From Cryobacterium sp. SO2 (GTDB lineage: Bacteria > Actinomycetota > Actinomycetes > Actinomycetales > Microbacteriaceae), in NCBI RefSeq assembly GCF_026151165.2, contig NZ_CP117849.1, positions 3,162,001 to 3,226,000 of the forward strand: DNA of 64,000 bases, given 5' to 3'. Position numbers and translations under genes: made by a program. The notes beneath the pieces were generated by a model, which saw only the letters and a program-made list of their open reading frames with translations, searched no databases and was not told where the DNA came from. This document shows positions 7,893-15,580 of this stretch, piece after piece; the stretch's first letter is position 1, and the number at the start of each line of letters is the position of its first letter.

Positions 7893-8315
7893 GTGCGCAA
7901 GAACATCGACGTCGAAGTCGAGACCGGCGTCATCGAGAAGTACCGCAGGCACCCGAACGGGAACGGGTGGGTGTCGGCGAAGTCCACCGTGCCCCCGAGC
8001 GCGTTCATCTCCGAGTCCGCCTATATCGAGTCCGGCGCGCAGCTGGGCCGGGAGGCCTGGGTGGGCCCCGGCAGCTGGATCGACCACGACGTCGTCATCG
8101 GCGACCGGGTCTTCATCGGCCAGAATGTGCACATCGGCGAGGGCAGCCTCGTCGCCGGTGGTGCGCACCTGGGCAGCCACGTGCGCATCGGCCGCAACGT
8201 TCGGATCGCCGCCGGCGTGCGCCTGGACCGGGACACCCGTGTGCCGGACGGCACCGATGTGGCCACCGGCAACGTGGGCGCGGACGGCCGCCGCTCACAC
8301 GGATTGGCGGCCTAG
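7893..8315 (+). CDS. Left-handed beta-helix (hexapeptide repeat) protein
   Basis: A 140-residue protein whose residues about 40-125 are hexapeptide repeats in the [LIV]-G-x-x-x-x style (IGDRVFIGQNVHIGEGSLV, then HVRIGRNVRIAAGV), which fold as a left-handed parallel beta-helix. The fold is shared by acyltransferases, gamma carbonic anhydrases and sugar-nucleotide enzymes; no catalytic His motif is obvious, so the activity is unknown. The GTG start at 7893 is fixed by GGGAGGAG seven bases upstream. It lies alone between a small membrane protein and the molybdoenzyme gene. Confidence 0.8.
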   Translation: MRKNIDVEVETGVIEKYRRHPNGNGWVSAKSTVPPSAFISESAYIESGAQLGREAWVGPGSWIDHDVVIGDRVFIGQNVHIGEGSLVAGGAHLGSHVRIGRNVRIAAGVRLDRDTRVPDGTDVATGNVGADGRRSHGLAA

Positions 8316-8396
8316 GCATCCGTTTTAGCCGGTTGACCGCAAAATCCAGCCCGCGCCCCGTGCACCGTTCGCTCCTGGCAGGAGCAGGATGGAGTC

Positions 8397-10709
8397 ATGA
8401 CACGTCGCGCACCGGTCAAGGACATCAACGAAGACGAGCTCGTTATCGGCACTCCGAAGAAGGCCGCCGCCGGCCTCGAGGCGGTGGTCGTTGCGCTGGA
8501 CCGCGGTATCGCCCAGGCCGGCGTGAGCCGCACCGCGCGGGCGCTGCTGCGGCTGAACCAGCGCAACGGCACCGACTGCCCCGGCTGTGCCTGGCCGGAA
8601 TCGACCGGGCACCGCAAAACCGCCGAGTTCTGCGAGAACGGCGCCAAGGCCGTGGCCGAGGAGAACACCCTCCGCACCGTCGGGGCAGAATTCTGGGCCG
8701 AACACTCCCTCGCCGAGCTGGCCGAGAAGACCGAATACTGGCTGGGCAACCAGGGCCGCATCTCCCAGCCCGTTGTCGTGCGGCCCGGTGACACGCACTA
8801 CTCCCCCATCACCTGGGACGACGCGTTCGAGCTGATCGGCGAGAAGATCCGCGCCACCACCCCCGACCGCACGGTGTTCTACACCTCCGGCCGCACCGCC
8901 AATGAGACCGCATTCCTGTACCAGCTGTTCGCCAGGTCGATCGGCACGAACAACCTGCCGGATTGCTCGAACATGTGCCACGAGTCCTCCGGCTCGGCGC
9001 TCAACCCCACGATCGGCATCGGCAAGGGCACCGTCTCGCTCGACGACATCCACGTGGCCGAACTCATCCTCGTGGTGGGCCAGAACCCGGGCACCAACCA
9101 CCCGCGGATGCTGTCGGCGCTGGCCGAGTGCAAGGCCAACGGCGGCAAGGTCGTGGCCGTGAACCCGCTGCCGGAGGCCGGGCTGTTCAACTTCAAGGAC
9201 CCGCAGACGCCCACCGGGCTGGTGGGGCACGGGGTGCCGTTGGCCGACGAGTTCCTGCAGATCAAGGTCGGCGGCGACCTGGCCCTGTTCCAGGCGCTCG
9301 GTCACCTGCTGCTCGAGGAAGAGGCCCGCGTGCCCGGCTCGGTCGTGGACCAGGAGTTCATCGACGCGAACACCGACGGCATCGAGGCCTACCGGGCCGC
9401 CCGCACCGAGATCGACTGGGTCGAAACCGAGAAGGCCACCGGGCTCTCGCGGCTGGACATCAGCGTGGTCGCGAAGATGATGGCCGCCTCCAACGCCACC
9501 ATCATCTGCTGGGCGCTGGGCCTCACCCAGCAGCCGCACTCGGTGAACACGCTCAAGGAGATCATCAACCTGCTCCTGCTGCAGGGCAACTTCGGCAAGC
9601 CGGGCGCCGGCGCCTGCCCGGTGCGCGGGCACTCCAACGTGCAGGGTGACCGCACCATGGGGGTGTGGGAGAAGCCCAAGGAGGCAATGCTCGCCGCCCT
9701 CGACGCCGAATTCGGCATCGTCTCGCCGCGTGAGCACGGCCTCGACTCGGTGAACACCGTCGAGGCGTTCGAGAACGACGACGTGGACGTTTTCGTGTCG
9801 ATGGGCGGCAACTTCGCGCTGGCCTGCAGCGACACCGACCTGCTCGAGGCCGCGATGCAGCGGGTGGGCTTGACCGTGCACGTGTCGACCAAGCCCAACC
9901 GGTCGCACGTGATGCACGGGGTCACCTCGCTGATTCTGCCCACGCTCGGCCGCACCGACACCGACGACAAGCATCCGACCGGCCGGCAGGTTCTGTCGGT
10001 GGAGGACTCGATGTCGATGGTGCATTCCACCCAGGGCCGCCTGGCCCCGGTGTCCGAGCACCTGCTGGCCGAACCGGTGATCGTGGCGCGGATGGCTCGG
10101 GCCACGCTCGGCGACGACCACCCGGTGGACTGGAAGGCGATGGCGGAGGATTACGACGTCATCCGCGACCACATCGCCCGGGTGCTGCCCGGCTTCGACG
10201 ACTTCAACAAGCGGTTGCGCGACAAGAACGGCTTCGTGCTGCCCAACCCGCCGCGCGACACCCGCAGCTTCGCCACCGACATCGGCCGCGCCCGATTCAC
10301 GGTGAGCCCGCTGGAGTACCTCACCCCGCCGCCCGGACACCTGATTCTGCAGACCATGCGCAGCCACGACCAGTACAACACCACGTTCTACGGGCTGGAT
10401 GACCGCTATCGCGGCATCAAGGACGGCCGCCGCGTGATCCTGATCCACGCCGATGACGTCACCGAGCTGGGCTTTGCGGATCGCGACCTCGTCGACGTGA
10501 TCAGCACGTTCGGCGGGCAGGAGCGCCGGGCCGACAAGTTCCGGCTCGTGGTGTACCCCACGCCGCGGGGCTGCGCGGCGGCGTACTTCCCCGAGGCGAA
10601 CCAGCTCATGCACCGGGAGCTGGTGGCCCGGGAGTCGAACACGCCCGGCTACAAGGCCATGAGCGTGCGGTTCATCCCGCACGAGGCATCCGTGCCCGTT
10701 CTCAGCTGA
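8397..10709 (+). CDS. FdhF/YdeP-family molybdopterin oxidoreductase
   Basis: Large catalytic subunit of the bis-MGD molybdenum oxidoreductase superfamily, closest by motif to formate dehydrogenase-like YdeP proteins. The 770-residue length fits. N-terminal Cys61 and Cys64 (DCPGCAWPE), followed by EFCENG, could bind a metal centre. The likely molybdenum ligand is Cys194 in PDCSNMCHESSG, encoded by TGC rather than a selenocysteine TGA. Further family stretches include FYTSGRTANETAFLYQLF, GQNPGTNHPRM and PVRGHSNVQGDRTMG for the cofactor. No electron-transfer subunit gene is adjacent. FdhD, needed to sulfurate such enzymes, is encoded convergently next door. The physiological substrate is unknown; YdeP has been linked to acid resistance in E. 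coli. Confidence 0.9.
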   Translation: MTRRAPVKDINEDELVIGTPKKAAAGLEAVVVALDRGIAQAGVSRTARALLRLNQRNGTDCPGCAWPESTGHRKTAEFCENGAKAVAEENTLRTVGAEFWAEHSLAELAEKTEYWLGNQGRISQPVVVRPGDTHYSPITWDDAFELIGEKIRATTPDRTVFYTSGRTANETAFLYQLFARSIGTNNLPDCSNMCHESSGSALNPTIGIGKGTVSLDDIHVAELILVVGQNPGTNHPRMLSALAECKANGGKVVAVNPLPEAGLFNFKDPQTPTGLVGHGVPLADEFLQIKVGGDLALFQALGHLLLEEEARVPGSVVDQEFIDANTDGIEAYRAARTEIDWVETEKATGLSRLDISVVAKMMAASNATIICWALGLTQQPHSVNTLKEIINLLLLQGNFGKPGAGACPVRGHSNVQGDRTMGVWEKPKEAMLAALDAEFGIVSPREHGLDSVNTVEAFENDDVDVFVSMGGNFALACSDTDLLEAAMQRVGLTVHVSTKPNRSHVMHGVTSLILPTLGRTDTDDKHPTGRQVLSVEDSMSMVHSTQGRLAPVSEHLLAEPVIVARMARATLGDDHPVDWKAMAEDYDVIRDHIARVLPGFDDFNKRLRDKNGFVLPNPPRDTRSFATDIGRARFTVSPLEYLTPPPGHLILQTMRSHDQYNTTFYGLDDRYRGIKDGRRVILIHADDVTELGFADRDLVDVISTFGGQERRADKFRLVVYPTPRGCAAAYFPEANQLMHRELVARESNTPGYKAMSVRFIPHEASVPVLS

Positions 10710-10735
10710 CCCTCGCGGCACCGCCGCATGATGAG

Positions 10736-10892
10736 CTGCCCATTCTTGCCAGTGCGAGAGGGCACCTGACTAGCAAAAGTGGGCCACCCCTGAGCCGGGG
10801 TGGGCCGGCGTCGCGCCGAGCCGCGCCAGCACGGTGATGACTTGCCCACTCTTGCTAGTGCGGGAGGGTATCTGACTAGCAAAAGTGGGCCA
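10736..10892. repeat. Two copies of palindrome family E
   Basis: Two hairpins (10736-10785 and 10842-10892) have arms of about 15 bases, GCCCACTCTTGCTAG pairing with CTAGCAAAAGTGGGC, and a 17-base loop. The second copy is the better preserved. They fill the convergent gap between the fdhF-like gene and fdhD and could act as a two-way terminator. Confidence 0.85.
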
Positions 10893-10909
10893 GTCATGTT
10901 GTTGGGCGG

Positions 10910-11758
10910 CTACACCGCGGCGAGCGCGCCCTGGGTGATGCGTTCCTCGCCGGCGTAGATCACCATGGAGTCGCCGCGGAGGAAACCGACCAGCGTCATA
11001 CCCACCTCGTGGGCGAATTCGGCGGAGAGCGACGACGGCGCCGATACGGCGGCGAGCACCGGGATGCCCGCCATCAGCGCCTTCTGCGCCAGTTCGAAGC
11101 TGGCCCGGCTGGACACCATCAGCACGGTGCCGCGTAGCGGCAACAGGTTCTCCTTGACCGCCCAGCCGATCACCTTGTCGACGGCGTTGTGCCGGCCCAC
11201 GTCTTCGCGCAGCACCAGCATCTCGCCGGTGTGGGCGTTGAACAGGGCGGCGGCGTGCAGGCCGCCGGTCTTCTCGAACACCGCCTGCGCCTCGCGCAGC
11301 TTGTCGGGGAAGGTCGTGAGCATCTCAGCGTCGACCCGCGCCGCATCCGCCCGCACATCCCAGGTGGACTTGGTGCGCACCGCGTCGATGCTCTCTTTGC
11401 CGCAGAGGCCGCACGAGCTGGTGGTGAGGAAGTTGCGCTGCGTGCTGGGGTCGGGGGCGGCGACGCCGGGAGCCAGGTGCAGGTCGAGCACGTTGTAGGT
11501 ATTCACGCCCTCGGCGGTGGCACCGGCGCAGTACCGGGCGGTGGCGAGATGATCACCCTGGCTGATGATGCCCTCGGAGACGAGGAACCCGGACGCGAGG
11601 TCGACGTCGTGGCCGGGGGTGCGCATGGTGACGGCGAGGGACCGGCCGTTCACCCGCATCTCGAGCGGTTCCTCCACCGCGAGCACGTCTTCGCGGCGGA
11701 TGGGCGCCTGGCCCACCGTCAGCCGGGTGATCTTGCGCCGTGCCGTGACTCTGCCCAT
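10910..11758 (-). CDS. fdhD: Formate dehydrogenase accessory sulfurtransferase FdhD
   Basis: FdhD transfers sulfur from a cysteine desulfurase to the molybdenum cofactor of formate dehydrogenase-type enzymes before insertion. The 282-residue protein shows the family's reactive CxxC motif in TSSCGLCGKESI near residue 120, and the conserved REDVGRHNAVDK and SSRASFELAQKALMAGIPVLAAVSAPS stretches. The ATG at 11758 is preceded by GAGGAGGG; the frame is open further upstream but without support. The convergent molybdoenzyme gene at 8397-10709 is the obvious client. Confidence 0.95.
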   Translation of the reverse strand: MGRVTARRKITRLTVGQAPIRREDVLAVEEPLEMRVNGRSLAVTMRTPGHDVDLASGFLVSEGIISQGDHLATARYCAGATAEGVNTYNVLDLHLAPGVAAPDPSTQRNFLTTSSCGLCGKESIDAVRTKSTWDVRADAARVDAEMLTTFPDKLREAQAVFEKTGGLHAAALFNAHTGEMLVLREDVGRHNAVDKVIGWAVKENLLPLRGTVLMVSSRASFELAQKALMAGIPVLAAVSAPSSLSAEFAHEVGMTLVGFLRGDSMVIYAGEERITQGALAAV

Positions 11759-11900
11759 GGTGGCCCTCCTCGAGAGTGTGGTCACCGTGCGACCGGCGCA
11801 CCGGGACCTCCCCTCGAGCCTAAACCTCCGATCCCTCTGCGGGGAGGGGCGGCCCGGCCGGGCCGCTCTCGCGAGAGGCGCAGCACGCGAGAGCGGGACT

Positions 11901-11948
11901 GTGGCTGCTTCAGCGGTGCTGAGGTGACCACACGGCCGCTTTCGCGAG
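11901..11948 (-). repeat. Dispersed single copy of repeat family A
   Basis: Reverse-complement copy of the unit tandemly repeated at 3104-3515. By hand alignment 39 of 48 positions match, including GTGGCTGCTTC, GGTGACC and the CGCGAG end. Additional CTCTCGCGAGAG palindromes lie just to its left (11869-11896). It sits in the divergent space between fdhD and the ThiF-like gene. Confidence 0.7.
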
Positions 11949-12032
11949 CTGACGGTGCCGCGAGCGGGCGTTGCACGTGCGTCGGGCGCGGATACGCGGG
12001 GCGGCGTGGGCGGGATGGGGGCGATTGCCGCG

Positions 12033-12038
12033 TACCGT
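12033..12038 (+). promoter_or_regulatory. Leaderless -10 element of the ThiF-like gene
   Basis: TACCGT ends six bases before the ATG at 12045, so transcription probably begins at the start codon. No ribosome-binding sequence is present. Confidence 0.55.
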
Positions 12039-12044
12039 GGTGTC

Positions 12045-12860
12045 ATGGCACTTCCCCCTCTCGTCGAGCCCGCGGGCCCGCTCAGTCCCACCGAAACCGC
12101 GCGCCTGGCCCAGGTGCGCAGCCTGCCGCAGTTGCGGCTGCCCCCGATCGACGACATCGGGCACCGCCGCCTCGCGGCAGCCCGGGTGCTCGTTCTGGGC
12201 ACCTCGGGGCTCAGCGCGCCCGCCCTGCGCTCGCTCGCCGCGGCCGGCGTGGGCACGATCGGGCTGGCCGATGTGGGCCCGCTCGACGTGGATGCCCTGG
12301 TGCTCGCGACCACCACCATCCTGACCCTCTCGCCCGACACCGCAGTCACGGCGCATGACGAAGACCTCACAGCCGAGTCGATCGGGCGCATCCTCGGCGG
12401 CTACGACCTGGTGGTCGACGGCAGCGACCTCACCCCGCAGCCGTTCCTGGTGGGCGACACCTGCGCCGCGCTGGGGCTGCCGCTGGTGTGGGGCTCCGTG
12501 GCACGCGGCAACGCCGAACTGTCGGTGTTCTGGTCGACCCCGCCGAGGCGCAGCGGTCAGCGCTCTACCCGGTTGCGCGACTTCTTCGGCACGGATGGGA
12601 CTGCCGTGGGCACCGCTTCCGCCGCCACGGATGCCGGTGTGCTCGGCGCGCTGCGCGGCCAGGCCGGCGCGTTGCTCGCCGCCGAGGCCATCCGGGTGAT
12701 CACCGGCACCGGCGAACCGCTGATCGGCCGGGTACTCACCATCGACGCCGACACCGGCCGGTTCGACGCCGCTCCGTTGCCCGTGGCGCAGCCGGCCGGC
12801 TCCGGCGCCCAGGCCGAATCGGCTTCCGCGACATCCACCCGCGCATCCACCGAGGAGTGA
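12045..12860 (+). CDS. Degenerate ThiF/MoeB/HesA-like (E1 superfamily) protein
   Basis: The 271-residue protein has the Rossmann core of E1-like adenylating enzymes that activate MoaD/ThiS C-termini. Recognisable parts are RVLVLGTSGLSAPALRSLAAAGVGTIGLAD (residues about 47-76, split here for reading), then DLVVDGSDLTPQPFLVGDTC and GLPLVWGSVARGNAELSVFW. Two departures are clear. The glycine-rich motif is GTSGLS instead of GxGGLG, and roughly twenty residues containing the family's NLxRQ loop and catalytic Arg/Lys are missing between residues 76 and 90. There is also no CxxC zinc pair. It probably binds something but may not adenylate. It is followed four bases later by a DUF6457 gene, and the setting points to molybdenum cofactor work. 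Confidence 0.75.
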   Translation: MALPPLVEPAGPLSPTETARLAQVRSLPQLRLPPIDDIGHRRLAAARVLVLGTSGLSAPALRSLAAAGVGTIGLADVGPLDVDALVLATTTILTLSPDTAVTAHDEDLTAESIGRILGGYDLVVDGSDLTPQPFLVGDTCAALGLPLVWGSVARGNAELSVFWSTPPRRSGQRSTRLRDFFGTDGTAVGTASAATDAGVLGALRGQAGALLAAEAIRVITGTGEPLIGRVLTIDADTGRFDAAPLPVAQPAGSGAQAESASATSTRASTEE

Positions 12861-12864
12861 CACC

Positions 12865-13140
12865 ATGAGCACCAAGACCCCGCTGCCGCCCGAGGCCCTC
12901 GACGAGTGGCTGGCCGCCCTGGCGGCCCGGCTCGGACTCGACGCCGACGTGGTCCCCACCGGACTGCTGCTGGATGTGGCCAGGGACGTCGCGCACAACG
13001 TGGCCAGGCCGGCCGCCCCGCTGAGCCTGTTCCTGGTGGGGCTGGCCGCAGCGCAGAACGGTGGCAGCACCGCGGACATCACCGCGGCGAGCGCCGCCGC
13101 GACCGAACTCGCCCTGGGCTGGCCGGCCGCAGCGGAGTAG
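12865..13140 (+). CDS. DUF6457 domain protein
   Basis: A 91-residue helical protein matching the DUF6457 pattern (LDEWLAALAARLGLD near residue 12, then LLLDVARDVAHNVARPAAPLSLFLVGLAA). In other actinobacteria this domain is, as I recall, attached to or next to MobA-type molybdopterin guanylyltransferases, so it is thought to help make bis-MGD cofactor. It begins four bases after the ThiF-like gene stop, certainly one operon. It fits the FdhF/FdhD group to the left. No catalytic residues are evident. Confidence 0.8.
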   Translation: MSTKTPLPPEALDEWLAALAARLGLDADVVPTGLLLDVARDVAHNVARPAAPLSLFLVGLAAAQNGGSTADITAASAAATELALGWPAAAE

Positions 13141-13164
13141 CCCGCTCGCGAGGCGTGCGGGCCG

Positions 13165-13497
13165 TCAGGGCCGTTTGGCCACGGTCAGCAGAATGGCGGC
13201 ATCTTCTTCGGCCTCGAGGCTGTGCCTGGCATCCGGCACGATGAGCAGGTCCCCCGTGCGCGCCTGCCAGGAGTCCTCCCCCACGATCAGGCGCACCCGC
13301 CCGCTCACGACATAAACTGTCGCATCACCGGGGCTTTCGTGCTCGGCGAGCACCGTGCCCTTGACCATGCCGATGACGGTTTGGCGCAACACCTTTTCGT
13401 GGCCGCCGAAGACGGTGTCCGCCGCCCGGCCGCTCGGGGTGGAGCCGGCCGCCGCGAGTTGCTGCCTGGCGAGGGCCTCGATCGAGATCTTCTGCAT
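13165..13497 (-). CDS. Cupin-domain protein
   Basis: A 110-residue single-domain cupin. The beta-barrel motif stretches are VLAEHESPGDATVYVVSGRV (residues about 49-68) and GDLLIVPDARHSLEAEEDA (about 82-100). The usual metal-binding HxH-E set is reduced: one His in AEHESPG and one in DARHSL are visible, so metal binding is uncertain. It is transcribed leaderlessly from TACGCT six bases before the ATG. Its 3' end faces the DUF6457 gene. A buffering or sensor role is possible; no substrate can be named. Confidence 0.8.
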   Translation of the reverse strand: MQKISIEALARQQLAAAGSTPSGRAADTVFGGHEKVLRQTVIGMVKGTVLAEHESPGDATVYVVSGRVRLIVGEDSWQARTGDLLIVPDARHSLEAEEDAAILLTVAKRP

Positions 13498-13503
13498 GCC
13501 GAC

Positions 13504-13509
13504 AGCGTA
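13504..13509 (-). promoter_or_regulatory. Leaderless -10 element of the cupin gene
   Basis: TACGCT on the minus strand, six bases before the ATG at 13497. Confidence 0.55.
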
Positions 13510-13574
13510 CGACTGAAGGGCCTGCCGTGCGCGGCTCGGCGACGTGCCTGTACGCCACTCGGCTAGGACGTCGG

Positions 13575-14054
13575 CTACTCGGTGACGGGCACTGGATGCG
13601 ACGCGGACCGGGGCGCCGCGCCGGCGGAGGTGGCGCGGATGACCTCGGTGAGGGAGTCACGCAGCGCGATCAGGCTCTCCGGCGACATCTCCAGGGTGCG
13701 GGCCACGCGCTCTGGAATGGTCTCGGCGATCCGCCGCAACTCGCGGCCGTGCTCGGTCAGGGTGACCTCAAGCGTGCGCTCGTCGGTCGTCGATCGTTCC
13801 CGGCTGATGTGGCCGGTCGCCTCCAGCCGTTTGAGCAGCGGTGACAGGGTGGCCGGTTCCAGCCGCAGCGCCTCGGCCAGGCTGCGCAGGGTGCGTGGGT
13901 TCTCCTCCCACAGCGCCAGCATCACCAGGTACTGCGGATGCGTGAGCCCGAGCGGCTCCAGGATCGGCTTGTACAGGGCCACCGTGGTGCGCGCCGCCAC
14001 GGTGAGGGCGAAGCAGACCTGGTTCTCCAGGGCGAGCACGTTCGGTTCGGTCAT
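13575..14054 (-). CDS. MarR/OhrR-family transcriptional regulator
   Basis: A 159-residue winged-helix repressor. The N-terminus reads LENQVCFALTVAARTTVALY and GLTHPQYLVMLALWE, which is the OhrR signature, with the peroxide-sensing Cys at residue 14. Recognition helix and wing lie in LRLEPATLSPLLKRLEATGHISRERSTTDER. OhrR proteins dissociate from DNA when this Cys is oxidised by organic hydroperoxides. The ATG at 14054 has CGGAGA upstream. A perfect operator palindrome lies in the divergent region and overlaps the neighbour's promoter. No ohr gene is adjacent, so its target here appears to be the small Cys-containing gene and itself. Confidence 0.88.
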   Translation of the reverse strand: MTEPNVLALENQVCFALTVAARTTVALYKPILEPLGLTHPQYLVMLALWEENPRTLRSLAEALRLEPATLSPLLKRLEATGHISRERSTTDERTLEVTLTEHGRELRRIAETIPERVARTLEMSPESLIALRDSLTEVIRATSAGAAPRSASHPVPVTE

Positions 14055-14108
14055 CACATCTCCGGGCAGGCATCGTGGGGCGGGCATCCGTGGGCTTCTG
14101 CCCATTTA

Positions 14109-14122
14109 GTTAGTACACTAAC
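14109..14122. promoter_or_regulatory. MarR/OhrR operator covering a leaderless -10
   Basis: GTTAGT-AC-ACTAAC is a perfect six-base inverted repeat. Inside it TACACT (14114-14119) stands seven bases before the ATG at 14127 and serves as the probable -10 of that gene. A repressor bound here would block the small gene directly and could also control marR. Confidence 0.75.
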
Positions 14123-14126
14123 AATC

Positions 14127-14378
14127 ATGACATCAGCCAAGAAGCGCAAACCGACCATCAAGGAGGCCGGCGGCTTCACAGCGTGGTTGAACGGCCGGCT
14201 GCTGCCGTTCATCGGCCCGCCACCGCTGGGACCGTACGACGACGAGGTACCGGTGCAGGATCGCCCGGTGGCGCGCTGCCCGCTCTGCGGCGAACCGATG
14301 ACCGAGCACGACATCGACCGCAGCGGCGAGCGCACCCAGCTGCGCTGCCCCCTGCCGTCCGGCGCCCGGTCGGCCTGA
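14127..14378 (+). CDS. Small Cys-containing protein, possible zinc ribbon
   Basis: An 83-residue basic-to-neutral protein of unknown function. The C-terminal third holds CPLCGEPM and, 17 residues on, LRCPLP. This gives a CxxC knuckle plus a third Cys, with His in EHDIDRS as a possible fourth ligand. The N-terminus is Lys-rich (TSAKKRKPTIKEAGG). It is transcribed divergently from the OhrR-type regulator and its promoter lies inside the operator, so it is probably the regulator's main target. That suggests a role in oxidative or hydroperoxide stress, an inference from context only. Confidence 0.7.
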   Translation: MTSAKKRKPTIKEAGGFTAWLNGRLLPFIGPPPLGPYDDEVPVQDRPVARCPLCGEPMTEHDIDRSGERTQLRCPLPSGARSA

Positions 14379-14416
14379 AACACCCCGGCTAGAGCTGCGC
14401 GGGCGTGGCGCCGCTT

Positions 14417-14438
14417 CGCGGGTGGCGCGCCACCCGCG
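14417..14438. terminator. Perfect 22-base palindrome between convergent genes
   Basis: CGCGGGTGGCG followed directly by its complement, between the small Cys protein (+) and the serine hydrolase (-). There is no U-run on either side; a two-way terminator is the simplest reading. Confidence 0.5.
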
Positions 14439-14494
14439 CACCGGCGCCTGACCCGCGCAACGGCATCCGTCGCCGTCTCGCGGCCGGACCGACG

Positions 14495-15502
14495 CTAGAA
14501 CTGGGAGTCGATCTCCACCAGGAGGTCCCAGGCGCCCTCTTCGGCGTTGCTGAGCACGACCACGTCGAGGCCGCTCGTGGGGTAGTGCCGCAGGATGCCG
14601 CTGGCGCCGGCGTTGACGCCGTCCTTGTAATACGAACGCACGCTGCCGTTGTCGTTGAGGTCGAACTCCAGGCCGAAGCCGTACTTGATGTCGTCGTCGT
14701 AGTCCACCTGCGGGGTGAAGAACTCGTCGGTGTACTCCTTGGAGAGCAGCTTCCCGCCGCGGACGGCGTTGAGGAAGTTCATCAGGTCGCCGGCCGTGGT
14801 GTGCGCGCCGCTGTCGGGTGAGCCGATCGCCGGAGAGCTGTAGATGTTCGAGACCCAGCTGCCGTCTTCCCGGCGGTCCCAGCCCTCGGCGACCCGCTCG
14901 ACGGCGTCGCGGCGGTCGAAGAAGCCGGAGTCGGCCATGCCGGAGCGGGCGAAGATCTCCTCGCGCACGTAGTCGCGGTAGGACAGGCCGGAGGCCCTCT
15001 CCACGGCCAGGCCGGCGAGGATGTAACCGACGTTGCAGTCCTCGACCTGCACGCCCGGCGCGGCGAGCCGCGGCTTGTCGGCGAACAGCGGCAGGAAGTC
15101 GATCGTCTCGATCAGCGAGTAGTTGGGGGTCGCGGCCCAGTACTCGTCGTAGTCCTCGCCGGCCTCCTCGTTGACGTCGTCGGCGATGCCGCTGGTGTGC
15201 GTGAGCAGGTGCAGCAGGGTGACGTCGGTGCCGATCGCGCTGCCGCCCAGGTCAACGTACTCGTGGATGGACGCCTCGAGGTCGAGCCGGCCGGCATCCA
15301 CCTGCTGCAGCACGGCGACGCTGGTGAACAGCTTGGTGATCGACGCGGTGTCGAACCGGGTGTCGAGGGTGTTGGGCACCTGCCAGCGCGGCGTGGCGAA
15401 GCCGCGGGCCGCCTCGAAGATCGTGCGGTCGCCGTCGCGCACCAGCACCACTCCGGAGAAATCGCTGTCGTCGAGAAAAGTCTGTATCGCCTGGGTATCC
15501 AC
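14495..15502 (-). CDS. Serine hydrolase, beta-lactamase/class C (S12) family, with altered YxN motif
   Basis: A 335-residue penicillin-binding-protein-like hydrolase. The nucleophile motif is Ser54-Ile-Thr-Lys57 (DTASITKLFTSVAV). The second family motif, normally Tyr-x-Asn, reads Asp155-Cys156-Asn157 in APGVQVEDCNVGYILAG, so the general-base Tyr is replaced by Asp. A GASGI stretch near residue 305 replaces the usual K/H-[ST]-G. There is no signal peptide, so it is cytoplasmic. Substrates of this group include esters and D-amino peptides; none can be assigned. The GTG start follows TACGCT by six bases (leaderless). Confidence 0.85.
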   Translation of the reverse strand: MDTQAIQTFLDDSDFSGVVLVRDGDRTIFEAARGFATPRWQVPNTLDTRFDTASITKLFTSVAVLQQVDAGRLDLEASIHEYVDLGGSAIGTDVTLLHLLTHTSGIADDVNEEAGEDYDEYWAATPNYSLIETIDFLPLFADKPRLAAPGVQVEDCNVGYILAGLAVERASGLSYRDYVREEIFARSGMADSGFFDRRDAVERVAEGWDRREDGSWVSNIYSSPAIGSPDSGAHTTAGDLMNFLNAVRGGKLLSKEYTDEFFTPQVDYDDDIKYGFGLEFDLNDNGSVRSYYKDGVNAGASGILRHYPTSGLDVVVLSNAEEGAWDLLVEIDSQF

Positions 15503-15508
15503 CCTTCG

Positions 15509-15514
15509 AGCGTA
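15509..15514 (-). promoter_or_regulatory. Leaderless -10 element of the serine hydrolase gene
   Basis: TACGCT on the minus strand, six bases before the GTG at 15502. Confidence 0.55.
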
Positions 15515-15580
15515 GCGAACGGCAGCCGCCCCGCGGTGCCGGATGTGCCGGCGCCGGCCCCCGCGCCGGTGGCGGCCGCG

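Noticed and set aside
8970..8978. Selenocysteine formate dehydrogenase
   Set aside because: The molybdenum-ligand codon is TGC (Cys194), not TGA, and no SECIS-like stem is needed.
8325..10721. A 798-residue open frame on the minus strand opposite the molybdoenzyme gene
   Set aside because: High-GC shadow: composition dominated by Arg/Gly/His/Val with no recognisable domain, while the plus strand encodes a clear enzyme family.
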